Assembly: GCF_947242115.1 (NCBI RefSeq)
Contig: NC_074711.1
Location: 9,354,434-9,418,433 of the forward strand
Reading direction: 5' to 3'
Source: Biomphalaria glabrata
Lineage: Eukaryota; Mollusca; Gastropoda; Planorbidae
Length of the DNA: 64,000 bases
Position numbers and translations under genes: made by a program. The notes under the pieces were generated by a model that was not told where the DNA came from, did not search any database, and saw only the letters and a list, made by a program, of their open reading frames with translations. Positions 51,531-61,884 of the stretch are shown one piece after another; position 1 is the first letter of the stretch, and every line of letters begins with the position of its first letter.

Positions 51531-52551
51531 AAAGATGTTTTAAAAAAAAGACTAAGACTAAGACTGCTTTATTAATCCTTACGGAAATTTGTTGTGATTA
51601 CAAGGACTCGTTTCTCACATAAAGACAACACAACAGAAACATACACATAAATACAACAGATACAACATAAAGAGTTCATTCAGTGACTATACACAGGTAT
51701 CTTGGTGCTTTTCATGTTCCCTGATCAATGAGTCGCGGTGATAGAATCTGACCGAGTGAGGTACGAACAAGTTTTTGTACCGCTCCGTTCTTGTTGATTG
51801 ACAGCAGTCGCCCACTTCGCGACGACCTGGCGTAGTTCTGATGGAGCGGGTGGCCGTTGTCTTCCAAGATTTTTTAGATTTTTCTTAGGCACTTTTGTTC
51901 AAAAAGTTCCTTTAAATGTGGTAATGTTGTGAGTGTAACTTTTTATGCTTTTTTAATGATGTTTTCTAGACGTCGCTACTGTTTAGATGAGGCGTTGCCT
52001 TGCCAACAAGTTATTCCTTATGTTGCAGATTTTGTATAGTCGCGCGGTAAAAAGTTTCAAGGATCTTCTTTTTTAGTTTAAAGCTCTTGAGTTTGTATCG
52101 AAAAAAAGAAAAGAGTCTCTGGGCTGTTTTCTTTGTCGTCAGAGTTCCAAGGTGGTCTTCCATGAAAGCTTGTTGTTGATGATAATGCCTAGATATTTAT
52201 ATGCCTTTACTTGTTCTATAGATGTTGTATTTATTTGCAGTTCACGTATAGTTTATTTTTTTATTTTATCTATTATAAGTTCTTTAGTTTTTGTGACATT
52301 CAGTTCTAGAGAGTTGTCAGTGCACCAGTTTGTAAACTCTACTATCGAGCTTCCATACTGAGTTTCGTCTCCTGAAATAAGACCGACTATGGCAGTATCA
52401 TCAGCGAATTTAATGAGTTTAACTGAGTCATAGATGCTTCTTATATCATTAGTGTAAAGAGTGTACAGTACAGGAGAAAGTACACAACCTTGTGATGCAC
52501 CCGTACATAGTACTCGAGTTGACGATTTGGTGTTGTTGACTTTAACATACC
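51531..52551 (-). mobile_element. 5'-truncated CR1/Rex1-like LINE, RT to 3' end
   Basis: Minus-strand reading contains GASQGCVLSPVLYTLYTND, then KLIKFADDTAIVGLISGDET, with the catalytic FADDT motif, and NWCTDNSLELNVTKTKELII followed by KAYKYLGIIIN. This is the Rex1/CR1-type RT. The 3' end is a short (CTTAGT)n and A/T tail near 51540. The 5' part is absent; some frame breaks occur. It inserted into the remains of a gene-family copy next to gene B. Confidence 0.85.
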
Positions 52552-52552
52552 A

Positions 52553-52611
52553 TTAATGGTCAATAGTTGGTAATTGATAGAGAAATCAAATGTAAGACGT
52601 AATTTAAAAAA
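52553..52611 (+). repeat. Direct repeat flanking a LINE, right copy
   Basis: TTAATGGTCAATAGTTGGTA then AAATCAAATGTAAGACG; counterpart of 51472-51530. Confidence 0.75.
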
Positions 52612-52669
52612 TTTCAATCATCAGTAAAAAATTTCAATCATCAGTAATATTCTGTTAAGAGCTCCCTAC

Positions 52670-52849
52670 CGTGAAACTAGATGGACACCACTCATCAAAC
52701 TAGATGGACACCACTCATCAAACTAGATTTCTCTCTTAACGAAGGTTTCTGCAAGCAATTGTTAACACACAACAGAGACAGAAGAGTCCCAAACAATTTC
52801 CTCTTAGACGCTAGCCAAATTTTTTAGGAGTGTCCAAGTGCTCACCTGC
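52670..52849 (-). CDS. Gene B, third exon (frame shortened)
   Basis: Reversed acceptor GTCTTCAG then GCAGGTGAGCACTTGGACAC; it ends TTTCACG before GTAGGG, as in gene A. In phase with the second exon it reads WQVSTWTLLKNLASV and then stops, because one base more than in gene A shifts the frame. A 23 bp segment (CTAGATGGACACCACTCATC plus AAA) is duplicated near the 3' end. So gene B either has a short C-terminus or is a pseudogene downstream of here. Confidence 0.5.
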
Positions 52850-52894
52850 CTGAAGACGAAATTTAAAAACAAACAAAAAATTGAGTAAAGAGTA

Positions 52895-53000
52895 CACATA
52901 CACACACACACTCATACACACACATACATACACACATACACACACACACACACACACACTCATACACACACATACACGCACACATACTCATACAATAAAG
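52895..53000. repeat. (CA)n microsatellite
   Basis: CACACA/CATACA tract in the gene B intron. Confidence 0.95.
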
Positions 53001-53064
53001 CGAGCACTGAGATTTGTTAAAGCGTTGTAAGAAAAAGAGTTTCCATTGCTAAAATAAAACTCAC

Positions 53065-53285
53065 CACTGGATGAAATCTTGGCAAATAGGAGATAAAAAC
53101 TGGTAGAGTGTAGCCCAGGCCTCAGCGATAGCAGTGCAGACAATCTGTTGAACTTTAGCCAAGTCACTTGTAGGACAGAAGCCAGCAGAACTGACATCCA
53201 TGGGGTCATCATTGCGAACCATACATCTGACCTTGAACTTGCTAGGCTGTGGGTCACTCAGTTTGGCTGGGTCAGTGTGGTAGAC
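53065..53285 (-). CDS. Gene B, second exon (ORF2 exon)
   Basis: Reversed acceptor TTATTTTCAG, donor GTGAGT at 53064. It reads VYHTDPAKLSDPQPSKFKVR, then CMVRNDDPMDVSSAGFCPTS and DLAKVQQIVCTAIAEAWATL followed by YQFLSPICQDFIQ and a split Trp codon. No stop in 73 codons, same phase as A and C. The bases after the donor (GAGTTTTATTTTAGCAATGG) are also nearly the same as gene A, so the duplication included intron DNA. Conserved Met at the A/C position. Confidence 0.68.
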
Positions 53286-53519
53286 CTGAAAATAAATACA
53301 TTGGTAATTTCACAACCTTTTGTACACAGATTTTATAATACTTTGTAATACAAATTAAAAAAAAACAACTTTTCAATAGATCTATTTCACGAGATTTAAA
53401 GATATTTTAGATATTTCGTTCTTTAAGATAATTGGACTACAACATCTAGATCCACATATAGGTAGATCAATAACCATGACACTTGTTTTTCTAGAGCTAA
53501 ATTAGTTTTGGAATGTTAT

Positions 53520-53760
53520 TTTTATAAAGCTTATATCGACTGTGTCTAGTTAAACCTTTTGTACACGCTATTTCTCCGGCACCCAATCTCAAGCTGAAAT
53601 GTTGGACAATTATTTCTTTTATCCGACAACACAAGAATCAATTTACAAAATTAACCAATTAGTTAATTAACTATTGATAATTAATTATTTTGTTTGGTAT
53701 ATCGAGCAAGGGAAAGAAACCGTACTTGACAGAAGTGGTCGTATAAGCTTTGTAGGTCAC
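53520..53760 (+). repeat. Interspersed repeat R1
   Basis: TAAAGCTTATATCGACTGTG, CAATCTCAAGCTGAAATG, ACTATTGATAATTAATTATT and ACTTGACAGAAGTGGTCGTA. Inserted in gene B intron 1. Confidence 0.75.
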
Positions 53761-53764
53761 CACT

Positions 53765-54020
53765 CTATTAGAGTGTTTTGCACGTCGGCTTGAGGAGGCG
53801 TGAGCCACGAGCTCGAACTCAAGGTCGTAACCTTTTTTTTCTTCTTTGTAAATGCTTTAAAAAAAAAACAATTGCGGTAAAATCCACCCAGGTATCACTT
53901 CCTCCCCCATTAGAGCTGGGTGGACTCCGAGGCGTCCAAAGATCCCGAAATGAAAAATCCCAGTCTTCACCAGAATTCGAACCCGGGACCCTCGGAAGCC
54001 AGCACTTTATCGCTTAGATC
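53765..54020 (-). mobile_element. tRNA-derived SINE (family S1), with an extra tRNA-like head beside it
   Basis: 53920-54020 holds the reversed S1 head (CACCAGAATTCGAACCCGGG). 53780-53825 reads like a second, plus-strand tRNA-like head (GAGCTCGAACTCAAGGTC). Confidence 0.65.
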
Positions 54021-54039
54021 TTACACTTACATCAGATCT

Positions 54040-54450
54040 GCTTCTTCTTCTTATATAATACAGACGTTACTTCAAAAAAAAAAAAGGTGATTAGGTCCTA
54101 CGGTTTACGCATTTAGTCATGAATATTAACCAATGACCTAAATTCAGCTGAGTCATTGATTTTTCTGGCTAGCTCAGCCAACCAATTCAATGCTCCAATA
54201 GCACTAGGGAAAAGGAGCATTTGTACAAATTTGTCCTAGCATATGGAACGAGGAAAGTGCCTTTATCTTTGTGTCTTTCTGAGTATTTTTAATAGATTTT
54301 GTTTCAGTATTTGAAGGTTATGTTTCACTGTTTTAAGTATAACTGCTACTTTACTTTTGAGTCTTCTATCCTAAGGCTTTCTAAATTTAGTGATTTTACT
54401 AAAGGTGAAACTATACTAGTCAAATGGGACTATTCGTTTGTTAGGAATCT
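54040..54450 (-). mobile_element. CR1-like LINE 3' part, longest copy of this family's end
   Basis: Reversed 3' UTR (TTATATAATACAGACGTTAC), C-terminal segment (reverse of CTAGCCAGAAAAATCAATGA) and further upstream coding DNA to about 54450. It sits in gene B intron 1. Confidence 0.78.
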
Positions 54451-54469
54451 CAATGCTCTAGTTTCTAGA

Positions 54470-54864
54470 TCTACTTACGCTTACATCATATCTAGATCTA
54501 CTTACACATACATCATATCTAGATCTACTTACACTTACATCAGATCTAGATCTACTTACACTTACATCATATCTAGATCTACTTACACATACGTCATATC
54601 TAGATCTACTTACACTTACATCAGATCTAGATCTATTTACACTTACATCATATCTAGATCTACTTACACTTACATCAGATCTAGATCTATTACACTTACA
54701 TTTTTACAAAACAAACATTTTACATCAGATCTAGATCTAGACCTACTTACTGTTACATCAGATCTAGATCTACTTACACAAACATCAGATCTAGATCTAC
54801 TTACAGAAACGTTAGATCTAGGTCTACTCACACTTACATCAGATCTAGAACTACTTATACTTAC
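54470..54864 (-). repeat. 27 bp minisatellite built from the gene B splice donor
   Basis: On the gene strand the unit is GTAAGTGTAAGTAGATCTAG plus ATCTGAT, about 14 copies, starting directly at the authentic donor GTAAGTATAAGTAG of gene B exon 1. Each unit holds one or two perfect GTAAGT donor motifs. The plus-strand open frame 54299-54976 across it is a period artefact. Confidence 0.93.
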
Positions 54865-54865
54865 C

Positions 54866-55132
54866 TCAGATCTCAATGTTGTTTCTCTCGAAACGTCCGT
54901 ACTCATTCAGACGGAGACTGTTCTGAACAATCTTGATATGCAGTGCCCTAATGACCGATGCCTCGATATCGCCTAGGCAGAACTCGTCCAGTCGTGTTTC
55001 ATATTTCAAGATGAAGTGCGATGAGATGTTTTTGACCGATGAGCCGTAATGATGGTCTTTCTCCAGTTCATCTATCACATCTACAATTTTGTCCAAAACA
55101 AATCGGTTGAGAAAATCAACGCTTAGCGGCAT
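54866..55132 (-). CDS. Gene B, ORF1: 88-residue winged-helix-like protein
   Basis: Starts MPLSVDFLNRFVLDKIVDVI, continues DELEKDHHYGSSVKNISSHF, ILKYETRLDEFCLGDIEASV and ends LNEYGRFERNNIEI. It shares with gene A the LxKxET, LGDIEx(A/S)V, ALxIKxxQ and GxxERN positions and the same length. The TGA is followed by one base and then the donor GTAAGT (54864). An upstream ATG 10 bases before the start opens an 8-codon overlapping ORF, as in gene A. The ATG at 55132 is preferred over the longer frame, which has no upstream ATG. Confidence 0.7.
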   Translation of the reverse strand: MPLSVDFLNRFVLDKIVDVIDELEKDHHYGSSVKNISSHFILKYETRLDEFCLGDIEASVIRALHIKIVQNSLRLNEYGRFERNNIEI

Positions 55133-55177
55133 GATCAACCATGTTACTTCCTGACTAACTAGACTGAAGGAGTCCGG

Positions 55178-55184
55178 TGACGTA
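55178..55184. promoter_or_regulatory. CRE-like half site upstream of gene B
   Basis: TGACGTA about 45 bases before the gene B start. Gene C also has TGACGT/ACGTCA close to its start. Motif match only. Confidence 0.2.
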
Positions 55185-55189
55185 GGGTG

Positions 55190-55530
55190 TTATTTTGAAT
55201 AAATTTAAATGGAAGTACAAAATTTAATGGCGTCATAATTGTCTATTTAAAAAAAAAACTCCGTTTTTTAAAGCTATTATTTATTTCCTTAATTGTACAT
55301 GAGTAAACTGTATAGACCACAAAAGAGGCAAGATGGCCCATAAAAGAGGCACATAAAGCCCAAAAAAGAGGCAAAGAAAAGAGGCCTAAGGCCCAAGGAT
55401 TCCTATGATGATAAAGCTAAAACTGAATAGCGCAAATTCTGAGGTTTCCTTATAAAAAAAAAACAACAACTGTATAGTCCTATTTCTGAGCGTACCGGAA
55501 GAAAGCTTATGTTGTTTTCTTTTGTTTTAG
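55190..55530. other. No gene recognised
   Basis: AT-rich; short repeats of AAAAGAGGCA-type sequence near 55320-55390. Confidence 0.45.
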
Positions 55531-55539
55531 ATAATGGGG

Positions 55540-55890
55540 TGCCCCTACCCCTCCCTACCCCTCAAACGCTTTAAAGGCCAGCTCAGGCTCCAGATTGCTT
55601 TAATTGACACAGAAGAGAGCACCAAGCAGCAGGTAGCTTATGAACGAGACAGATGGAAATGTCTTACTCAGGCCGCGGGAGACACATTTGAGACCAAAAG
55701 GAAATCTACAGCCGATTACAGACGTAGACAGTGAAAATAGAACCTAAACCGACTTTTAGCAGTCAACACTTATGTCTGCGCTGGGTGTTGGAAAATATGT
55801 AGATCTAGGTTCCAGCTAGGACTGCATAGCCAGGTGAAATACAGCACTCATTCTTAATCTTCGGAATGGAAGACAAACCTTATCTTTATT
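55540..55890 (+). mobile_element. LINE L-b C-terminus and 3' end
   Basis: Frame reads LKRFKGQLRLQIALIDTEES and YERDRWKCLTQAAGDTFETK, then a zinc-finger tail in another frame (TGTCTGCGCTGGGTGTTGGA region) and ATTCTTAATCTTCGGAATGG. Confidence 0.78.
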
Positions 55891-56125
55891 ATTTGGCATC
55901 ACTTAGCTCTTGTTTAGCTGATATTTCTTGCATTTTTTTTGCATGGTATCAGTATGCTGAAATGAAAGATGTTCGTTTGCCTAGAGGGCATATTATTAAT
56001 GTTTATAAAGCATGAAATAATTCAAGGTAATAGACTTAACACAGACAAATATCTACATTTCAGTAGTCTACTCTAGGTCTAAATAATGTATTGTCTTCGA
56101 TTACGAAGATTAAAGATGAATGCCC
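55890..56125. other. No gene recognised
   Basis: AT-rich; a reversed L-b 3' end (GTCTTCGATTACGAAGATTA) lies near 56093. Confidence 0.45.
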
Positions 56126-56129
56126 TAAA

Positions 56130-56360
56130 TCTTATCTTATATAATACAGACGTTGCTTCAAAAAAGAAGATAATTACATCCTACGCGTCATGCATTTAGT
56201 CATGCATATTAACCAATGAACTAACTTCTGCCAAGTCATTGGTTTTCCTGGCTAGCTCAGGCAACCCATTCCATGCTCTAATAGCACTAGGGAAGAGAGA
56301 GCATTTGTACAAATTTGTCCTAGCATGTGGGACGAGGAATGTGCCTTTATCTCTGTGTAA
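56130..56360 (-). mobile_element. CR1-like LINE 3' end copy
   Basis: Reversed TTATATAATACAGACGTTGC, GGCTAGCTCAGGCAACCCAT and CTAGCATGTGGGACGAGGAA. Confidence 0.83.
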
Positions 56361-56379
56361 ACACCAACCGCCATCTTGT

Positions 56380-56490
56380 CAAGAGAGCTTAACACGTGAC
56401 CACATAGACTTAATTTAAGCCATCTGCAGCCTGCATATTTCGCCACATCTAAGAAAGACATAGCTGTTGTCTGATGAGGGTCTATTTTAT
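56380..56490 (-). mobile_element. LINE L-b tail fragment
   Basis: Reversed zinc-finger tail (ACATCTAAGAAAGACATAGC region). Short. Confidence 0.5.
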
Positions 56491-56659
56491 CTTTGGTCCT
56501 CTGCACTTGTCTTCGACCAACACTTTTCTTTGAGACTCAATTGTGTTTCTTGTGACTTTTATTGGAGTTCTTTCATAGGCCATCTGCTATCATCTGTTTT
56601 TCACTATGCCAGTGAGTACAAAATAGCTCCTGAGTCGATCTTTACAGTTCTTTAGAGTA

Positions 56660-56960
56660 GAACTTCCAGTTATGTCATCCTCCTGTAGTCTCGACAAATT
56701 AAAAAAAAAAATCGTACGGTTCTGGATAGGTGCCCGACCCAGCGAAGCAGTAGGGACTCTCCACACTCCGCTACTTATTTGTAAAGTAGTCTTGCAAGTG
56801 TATGCACAGTATGGAGCGTAGGATCCTTTGATTGAAGCGTTCAAGGAGCCTTGGATGCCTCGTATAGAGCACCCAGGTCTCAGAGTCATACGGAAGTGTT
56901 TTGAGAACTACTGCGTTATAGACATTGAAGTTTGTTGATAGACAAAGTGAACTATTCTCG
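56660..56960 (-). mobile_element. LINE RT C-terminal fragment
   Basis: Minus-strand reading contains QNTSV-like then LYTRHPRLLERFNQRI and LRSILCIHLQDYFTNK, the LxxFHxRCLRxILxIxWxDxxTN segment of RTE/I-type LINEs. Confidence 0.7.
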
Positions 56961-56964
56961 AGTC

Positions 56965-57600
56965 TAACATACTATGTGTTCATTAGCTATAGATCTAGAC
57001 TAGTAGAATTTAGTCTCTCTTTGTGTAAATGGTCAATGGTTACCATCGGAAACTTTTTCTAAAGGTAAACAGAATTTTAAAAAAATCATTTGGTCTAGAT
57101 CTAAAGTCTAGATTATATTGATCTGTGCAGATCGAAATGCCGACACCAAAAGCAGAAATTACCAAACTTCATATTTTTTCTCTATTATCTCCTTTATGAA
57201 TGGTTCGCATATTTATATTAGAGCGTTGAACATTTCTGTTTTGGATGTGTATTCTATTTATTTAGAACTCATAACACGGAACTGTCTGTAGTCATATTTC
57301 AACAAAACAACAATGTGAACATCCCAGCATGCCTACTTTCAATAATTATATTGACCACGAATACGATTATAACAATGCGTTGTTAAAGTTGAAATCACTT
57401 TTAAATATATTAGAAATGCTGATTTTTTTTTGTTGCAAGTTTTCTACAGTAAAACAAATGTAACCACGCTCCGTAAAAACTTTGAAACATACTTAAAATA
57501 TTTTATCTTAATCATTTATGACAAACCTTTAGTGATTCAATGTACAATTTGTAGTGCACTAAACAAGACATTGACTGAGCATATCATCCATATCGTCTAA
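56965..57600. other. No gene recognised
   Basis: AT-rich with TCTAGATCTAAAG-type motifs near 57090. Confidence 0.45.
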
Positions 57601-57604
57601 TTCA

Positions 57605-57770
57605 TGTGCTTATATTAACTCACGCTGTCTGTCTGTCTGTCTGGTACAATTTTTTTGTAGAAGTTTTTTTTCATTATCGTATCTAGTTGAAATTTTGCAG
57701 AATTATTCATAGTCGATGACAATACATGAATCAATAAAAAAAAATTAACGAAATGCTTCCTCATCCCAAG
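57605..57770 (+). repeat. Interspersed repeat R1
   Basis: TATATTAACTCACGCTGTCT (CTGT)n, ATCTAGTTGAAATTTTGCAG and GACAATACATGAATCAAT. Confidence 0.65.
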
Positions 57771-58319
57771 ACAGCAGAGGGTTAGGGGGGATTGCTGAAA
57801 GTTTTTCTAATGGGGTTCGGAGAGTAGCCCCGAGTTCAGTCGTTTTCTTGGTTTCTTAGCCTCAGAAATGTTTACCAAGCGTCAAACACACTTTTTCGTT
57901 GACTTGTTCACAAGAAAGAAGAGGGCAGGTTTACGTATTAACATGTGAGTACCAGGGATATGGAAGTGTTTAGCTGCAGTCACATCTGCGGAAATACATT
58001 ATTCTGATGTCTAGATCGAAATATTTAACACACATGATAAGACACACTCCTAGATACACAAAAGTAAAATACCCTCGAAGTCTGCTGCCTTTATTGTAGC
58101 ACAGTATGTATCATTTGTGCTGTATATAACGTCTTGTCTTGGACTTTTACAAAAAAAGTTATTAATAGAAGTATGTACAATAGCAGCAACAAAGTGGAGA
58201 AACATTGTTTGAGGGGAGACGTTGGCCACTGAAAGTGCTTTCAATTGCTTCGTTTTAAAACTTAAGTTTTAACGTCAGTTATACTTCTTAGGCTCCTAAT
58301 TTATATATCTATATATCTG

Positions 58320-58440
58320 ATAGTTTGGGGTTTTGGCACATCGGCACACTATAAGCCATGTCCTGCCCATAATCCCTCAACGGCGACTTCTCCTTTATGG
58401 CCCAAGCGCTATACGTTAGACGACTAAAGGATTAAAACTA
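58320..58440 (+). repeat. Dispersed repeat, copy 1
   Basis: GGTTTTGGCACATCGGCACA, CCCTCAACGGCGACTTCTCC and TATGGCCCAAGCGCTA. It corresponds to 59195-59290. Origin unknown; tRNA-like structure not evident. Confidence 0.55.
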
Positions 58441-58690
58441 AGGTCCATTCATAACTCAAAATATGTACAAATGTATAACATTTAATACAAATCTGTTGTA
58501 AATATGTATCTATTTACAATAAGTAGTTTTCTAGGTTATTTATGTCACCATCTTCTGAAGACAATCAGAATATAATTGATATTAACACATTAAGATATAA
58601 TTTAGAAATAGACTTTTGTACAAACTGATGAAGAAGAAAAAAAATGATTTGACAAAACATTTTTATTAAATGGTCTAATAATTACATAAT
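58440..58690. other. No gene recognised
   Basis: AT-rich. Confidence 0.4.
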
Positions 58691-58699
58691 ACTTTGTAA

Positions 58700-58855
58700 C
58701 ACATGACCTCAACCAAGACAGCAGCCACCAACAATTTCTTCAAAGTTTTTACAAACCACAGATCAATTTCTTTAACACGTGACCTCAGCCTGGGCAGCAG
58801 TCGACAACACTTTCCTCCTAGTCTGCATTCAATCTCACAGCACAACATCACTGTC
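58700..58855 (-). pseudogene. Gene C exon 4-like segment (coding status unclear)
   Basis: Reversed acceptor TTTCTCTTCAG then GACAGTGATGTTGTGCTGTG. It holds two copies of the module GGTTGAGGTCATGTGTTA (one as GGCTGAGGTCACGTGTTA), also present in the third exon. In phase with a splice from TTTCACG it would stop after six codons. It may be a 3' UTR exon. Confidence 0.4.
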
Positions 58856-58869
58856 CTGAAGAGAAAACA

Positions 58870-59190
58870 GGGAAATTTGAAAAATTCTTACAAAAAACAA
58901 ACAAACGAAAAAAACAAAGCTTACATTAAGCTTAGTTGTATCGGTAAGTTAGGATCAGTCGTGTAATTACATTTTTAATAGATCTAGACTGACAATTATA
59001 AATCTGAGCGATTAGATATAGTTTTATCATTTTTTTGTTTAGCGCATTCATGCTTTTAGCTTTCTTTAATACACTATGATCCAATCACTTGCCTGGACCA
59101 ATTAGGAAATAGGAAAAGGGGAGACAGAAAGAAGGGGGTATCTAATCAATGTTACTGTGATCGCTTTTTAAATGTATTAATATAAACAAA
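58870..59190. other. No gene recognised
   Basis: AT-rich; includes A-rich runs near 58890-58920. Confidence 0.4.
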
Positions 59191-59194
59191 AAGT

Positions 59195-59290
59195 TGAGTT
59201 TGAGTTTTGGCCCATCGGCACAATTTAGGCAATGTCGGGCCCAAAGTCCTTCAAGGATTACTCTCCCTTTATATCGTAAGGGCTAAACAC
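59195..59290 (+). repeat. Dispersed repeat, copy 2
   Basis: GTTTTGGCCCATCGGCACAA, CCTTCAAGGATTACTCTCCC; counterpart of 58320-58440. Confidence 0.55.
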
Positions 59291-59419
59291 TGTGCCAGAA
59301 AATCGTTTATGAAAACAAAAGGTTTTATAATTATCTATTGTTTGCATCAAACTTTAAAGCGGCGACCTACAAAGTATAAAGGGGACTTATTCAACTTATA
59401 CCACAGCATCACTTAAGTA

Positions 59420-59636
59420 CACTTTATTTCTATAGTTCGATATAAAACAAAATAACTAATTACCAATAGTTAATTAATTAATTGGTTATTTTTTTAATAA
59501 TATTTATTCTTGTATTGTCAGGTAAAAAAAATAATTGTGCAAAATTTCAGCTTGATTCGAGATCGGATGTTGGAGAACTAACGTGTAAACATTTATTAAC
59601 CAGACTGTCAGGCAGAGTGCGTTTATATAAGCTATG
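59420..59636 (-). repeat. Interspersed repeat R1, reversed, abutting the 28 bp array
   Basis: Reversed R1 body (ACTAATTACCAATAGTTAAT, AATTTCAGCTTGATTCGAGA) ends with GTTTATATAAGCTATGTAGT, where the minisatellite begins. Confidence 0.75.
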
Positions 59637-61625
59637 TAGTCAGAGTCAGTTCATAGAAGCTTTGTAGTCAGAGTCAGTTCCTAGAAGCTTTGTAGTCAGA
59701 GTCAGTTCCTAGAAGCTTTGTAGTCATAGTCAGTTCCTAGAAGCTTTGTAGTCAGAGTCAGTTCATAGAAGCTTTGCAGTCAGAGTCAGTTCATAGAAGC
59801 TTTGTAGTCAGAGTCAGTTCATAGAAGCTTTGTAGTCAGAGTCAGTTCATAGAAGCTTTGTAGTCAGAGTCAGTTCATAGAAGCTTTGTAGTCAGAGTCA
59901 GTTCATAGAAGCTTTGTAGTCAGAGTCAGTTCCTAGAAGCTTTGTAGTCAGAGTCAGTTCATAGAAGCTTTGTAGTCAGAGTCAGTTCATAGAAGCTTTG
60001 TAGTCAGAGTCAGTTCCTAGAAGCTTTGTAGTCATAGTCAGTCCATAGAAGCTTTGTTGTCAGAGTCAGTTCATAGAAGCTTTGTTGTCAGAGTCAGTTT
60101 ATATAAGCTTTGTTGTCAGAGTCAGTTCCTAGAAGCTTTGTAGTCAGAGTCAGTTCATAGAAGCTTTGTAGTCAGAGTCAGTTCATAGAAGCTTTGCAGT
60201 CAGAGTCAGTTCATAGAAGCTTTGTAGTCAGAGTCAGTTCCTAGAAGCTTTGTAGTCAGAGTCAGTTCCTAGAAGCTTTGTAGTCAGAGTCAGTTCATAG
60301 AAGCTTTGCAGTCAGAGTGAGTTTATATAAGCTTTGTAGTCAGAGTCAGTTCCTAGAAGCTTTGTAGTCAGAGTCAGTTCATAGAAGCTTTGTAGTCAGA
60401 GTCAGTTCATAGAAGCTTTGTAGTCAGAGTCAGTTAATAGAAGCTTTGTAGTCAGAGTCAGTTTATATAAGCTTTGTAGTCAGAGTCAGTTCATAGAAGC
60501 TTTGTAGTCAGAGTCAGTTCATAGAAGCTTTGTAGTCAGAGTCAGTTCATAGAAGCTTTGTAGTCAGAGTCAGTTCATAGAAGCTTTGTAGTCAGAGTCA
60601 GTTCATAGAAGCTTTGTAGTCAGAGTCAGTTCATAGAAGCTATGTAGTCAGAGTCAGTTCATAGAAGCTTTGTAGTCAGAGTCAGTTCCTAGAAGCTTTG
60701 TAGTCATAGTCAGTCCATAGAAGCTTTGTTGTCAGAGTCAGTTTATATAAGCTTTGTAGTCATAGTCAGTCCATAGAAGCTTTGTAGTCATAGTCAGTCC
60801 ATAGAAGCTTTGTTGTCAGAGTCAGTTCATAGAAGCTTTGTTGTCAGAGTCAGTTTATATAAGCTTTGTTGTCAGAGTCATTTCCTAGAAGCTTTGTAGT
60901 CAGAGTCAGTTCATAGAAGCTTTGTAGTCAGAGTCAGTTCATAGAAGCTTTGTAGTCAGAGTCAGTTCCTAGAAGCTTTGTAGTCAGAGTCAGTTCATAG
61001 AAGCTTTGTTGTCAGAGTCAGTTCCTAGAAGCTTTGTAGTCAGAGTCAGTTCATAGAAGCTTTGTAGTCAGAGTCAGTTCATAGAAGCTTTGTAGTCAGA
61101 GTCAGTTCATAGAAGCTTTGTAGTCAGAGTCAGTTCATAGAAGCTTTGCAGTCAGAGTCAGTTTATATAAGCTTTGTAGTCAGAGTCAGTTCATAGAAGC
61201 TTTGTAGTCAGAGTCAGTTCATAGAAGCTTTGTAGTCAGAGTCAGTTCATAGAAGCTTTGTAGTCAGAGTCAGTTCCTAGAAGCTTTGTAGTCAGAGTCA
61301 GTTCATAGAAGCTTTGCAGTCAGAGTCAGTTCATAGAAGCTTTGTAGTCAGAGTCAGTTCATAGAAGCTTTGTAGTCAGAGTCAGTCCATAGAAGCTTTG
61401 TAGTCAGAGTCAGTTCATAGAAGCTTTGTAGTCAGAGTCAGTTCCTAGAAGCTTTGTAGTCAGAGTCAGTTCCTAGAAGCTTTGTAGTCAGAGTCAGTTC
61501 ATAGAAGCTTTGCAGTCAGAGTGAGTTTATATAAGCTTTGTAGTCAGAGTCAGTTCATAGAAGCTTTGTAGTCAGAGTCAGTTCATAGAAGCTTTGTAGT
61601 CAGAGTCAGTTCATAGAAGCTTTGT
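59637..61625 (+). repeat. 28 bp minisatellite, about 70 units
   Basis: Unit TAGTCAGAGTCAGTTCATAG plus AAGCTTTG. Variants: TTCCTAG, TCCATAG, GTCATAGTC, TTGTC, GCAGTC and TTTATATAAGCTTTG. The last equals the end of the adjoining R1 repeat. Multi-unit blocks recur (59990-60130 and 60670-60900 share variant strings). It lies between gene C exon 3 and its possible exon 4. Confidence 0.98.
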
Positions 61626-61884
61626 AAAATAAAAAACGAAATATTATAGTCACGTGTATAAAATGCAAGCATCGAGATATGTTGTCAGATTTCATCGCAT
61701 TTCTTTTCAACATTTTCAAACGCTTAAAATAGAACTCACCACAAAAACAAACTCGACAAATATGTGATTCAACTTGTGGAGTGAAGACCACGGGTCAGAA
61801 ACATTAATGCAATAGTTCATTGTTAAATAAAAAAAAGAAATAAAAAGGTGTCGCATAAGTAATAACATGTTAACAGGTTCTTAC

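Noticed and set aside
51531-52551. Host gene or LTR-type polymerase
   Set aside because: The FADDT context with GASQGCVLSP and the following NVTKTKE segment is that of non-LTR (Rex1/CR1-like) RTs. No LTRs, integrase or capsid-like frames are seen here or elsewhere in the window.
54299-54976. 225-codon plus-strand open frame with SRSTYTYI repeats
   Set aside because: It spans the reversed CR1-like LINE, the donor-derived 27 bp array and the antisense of gene B exon 1, so it is a composite of unrelated pieces.
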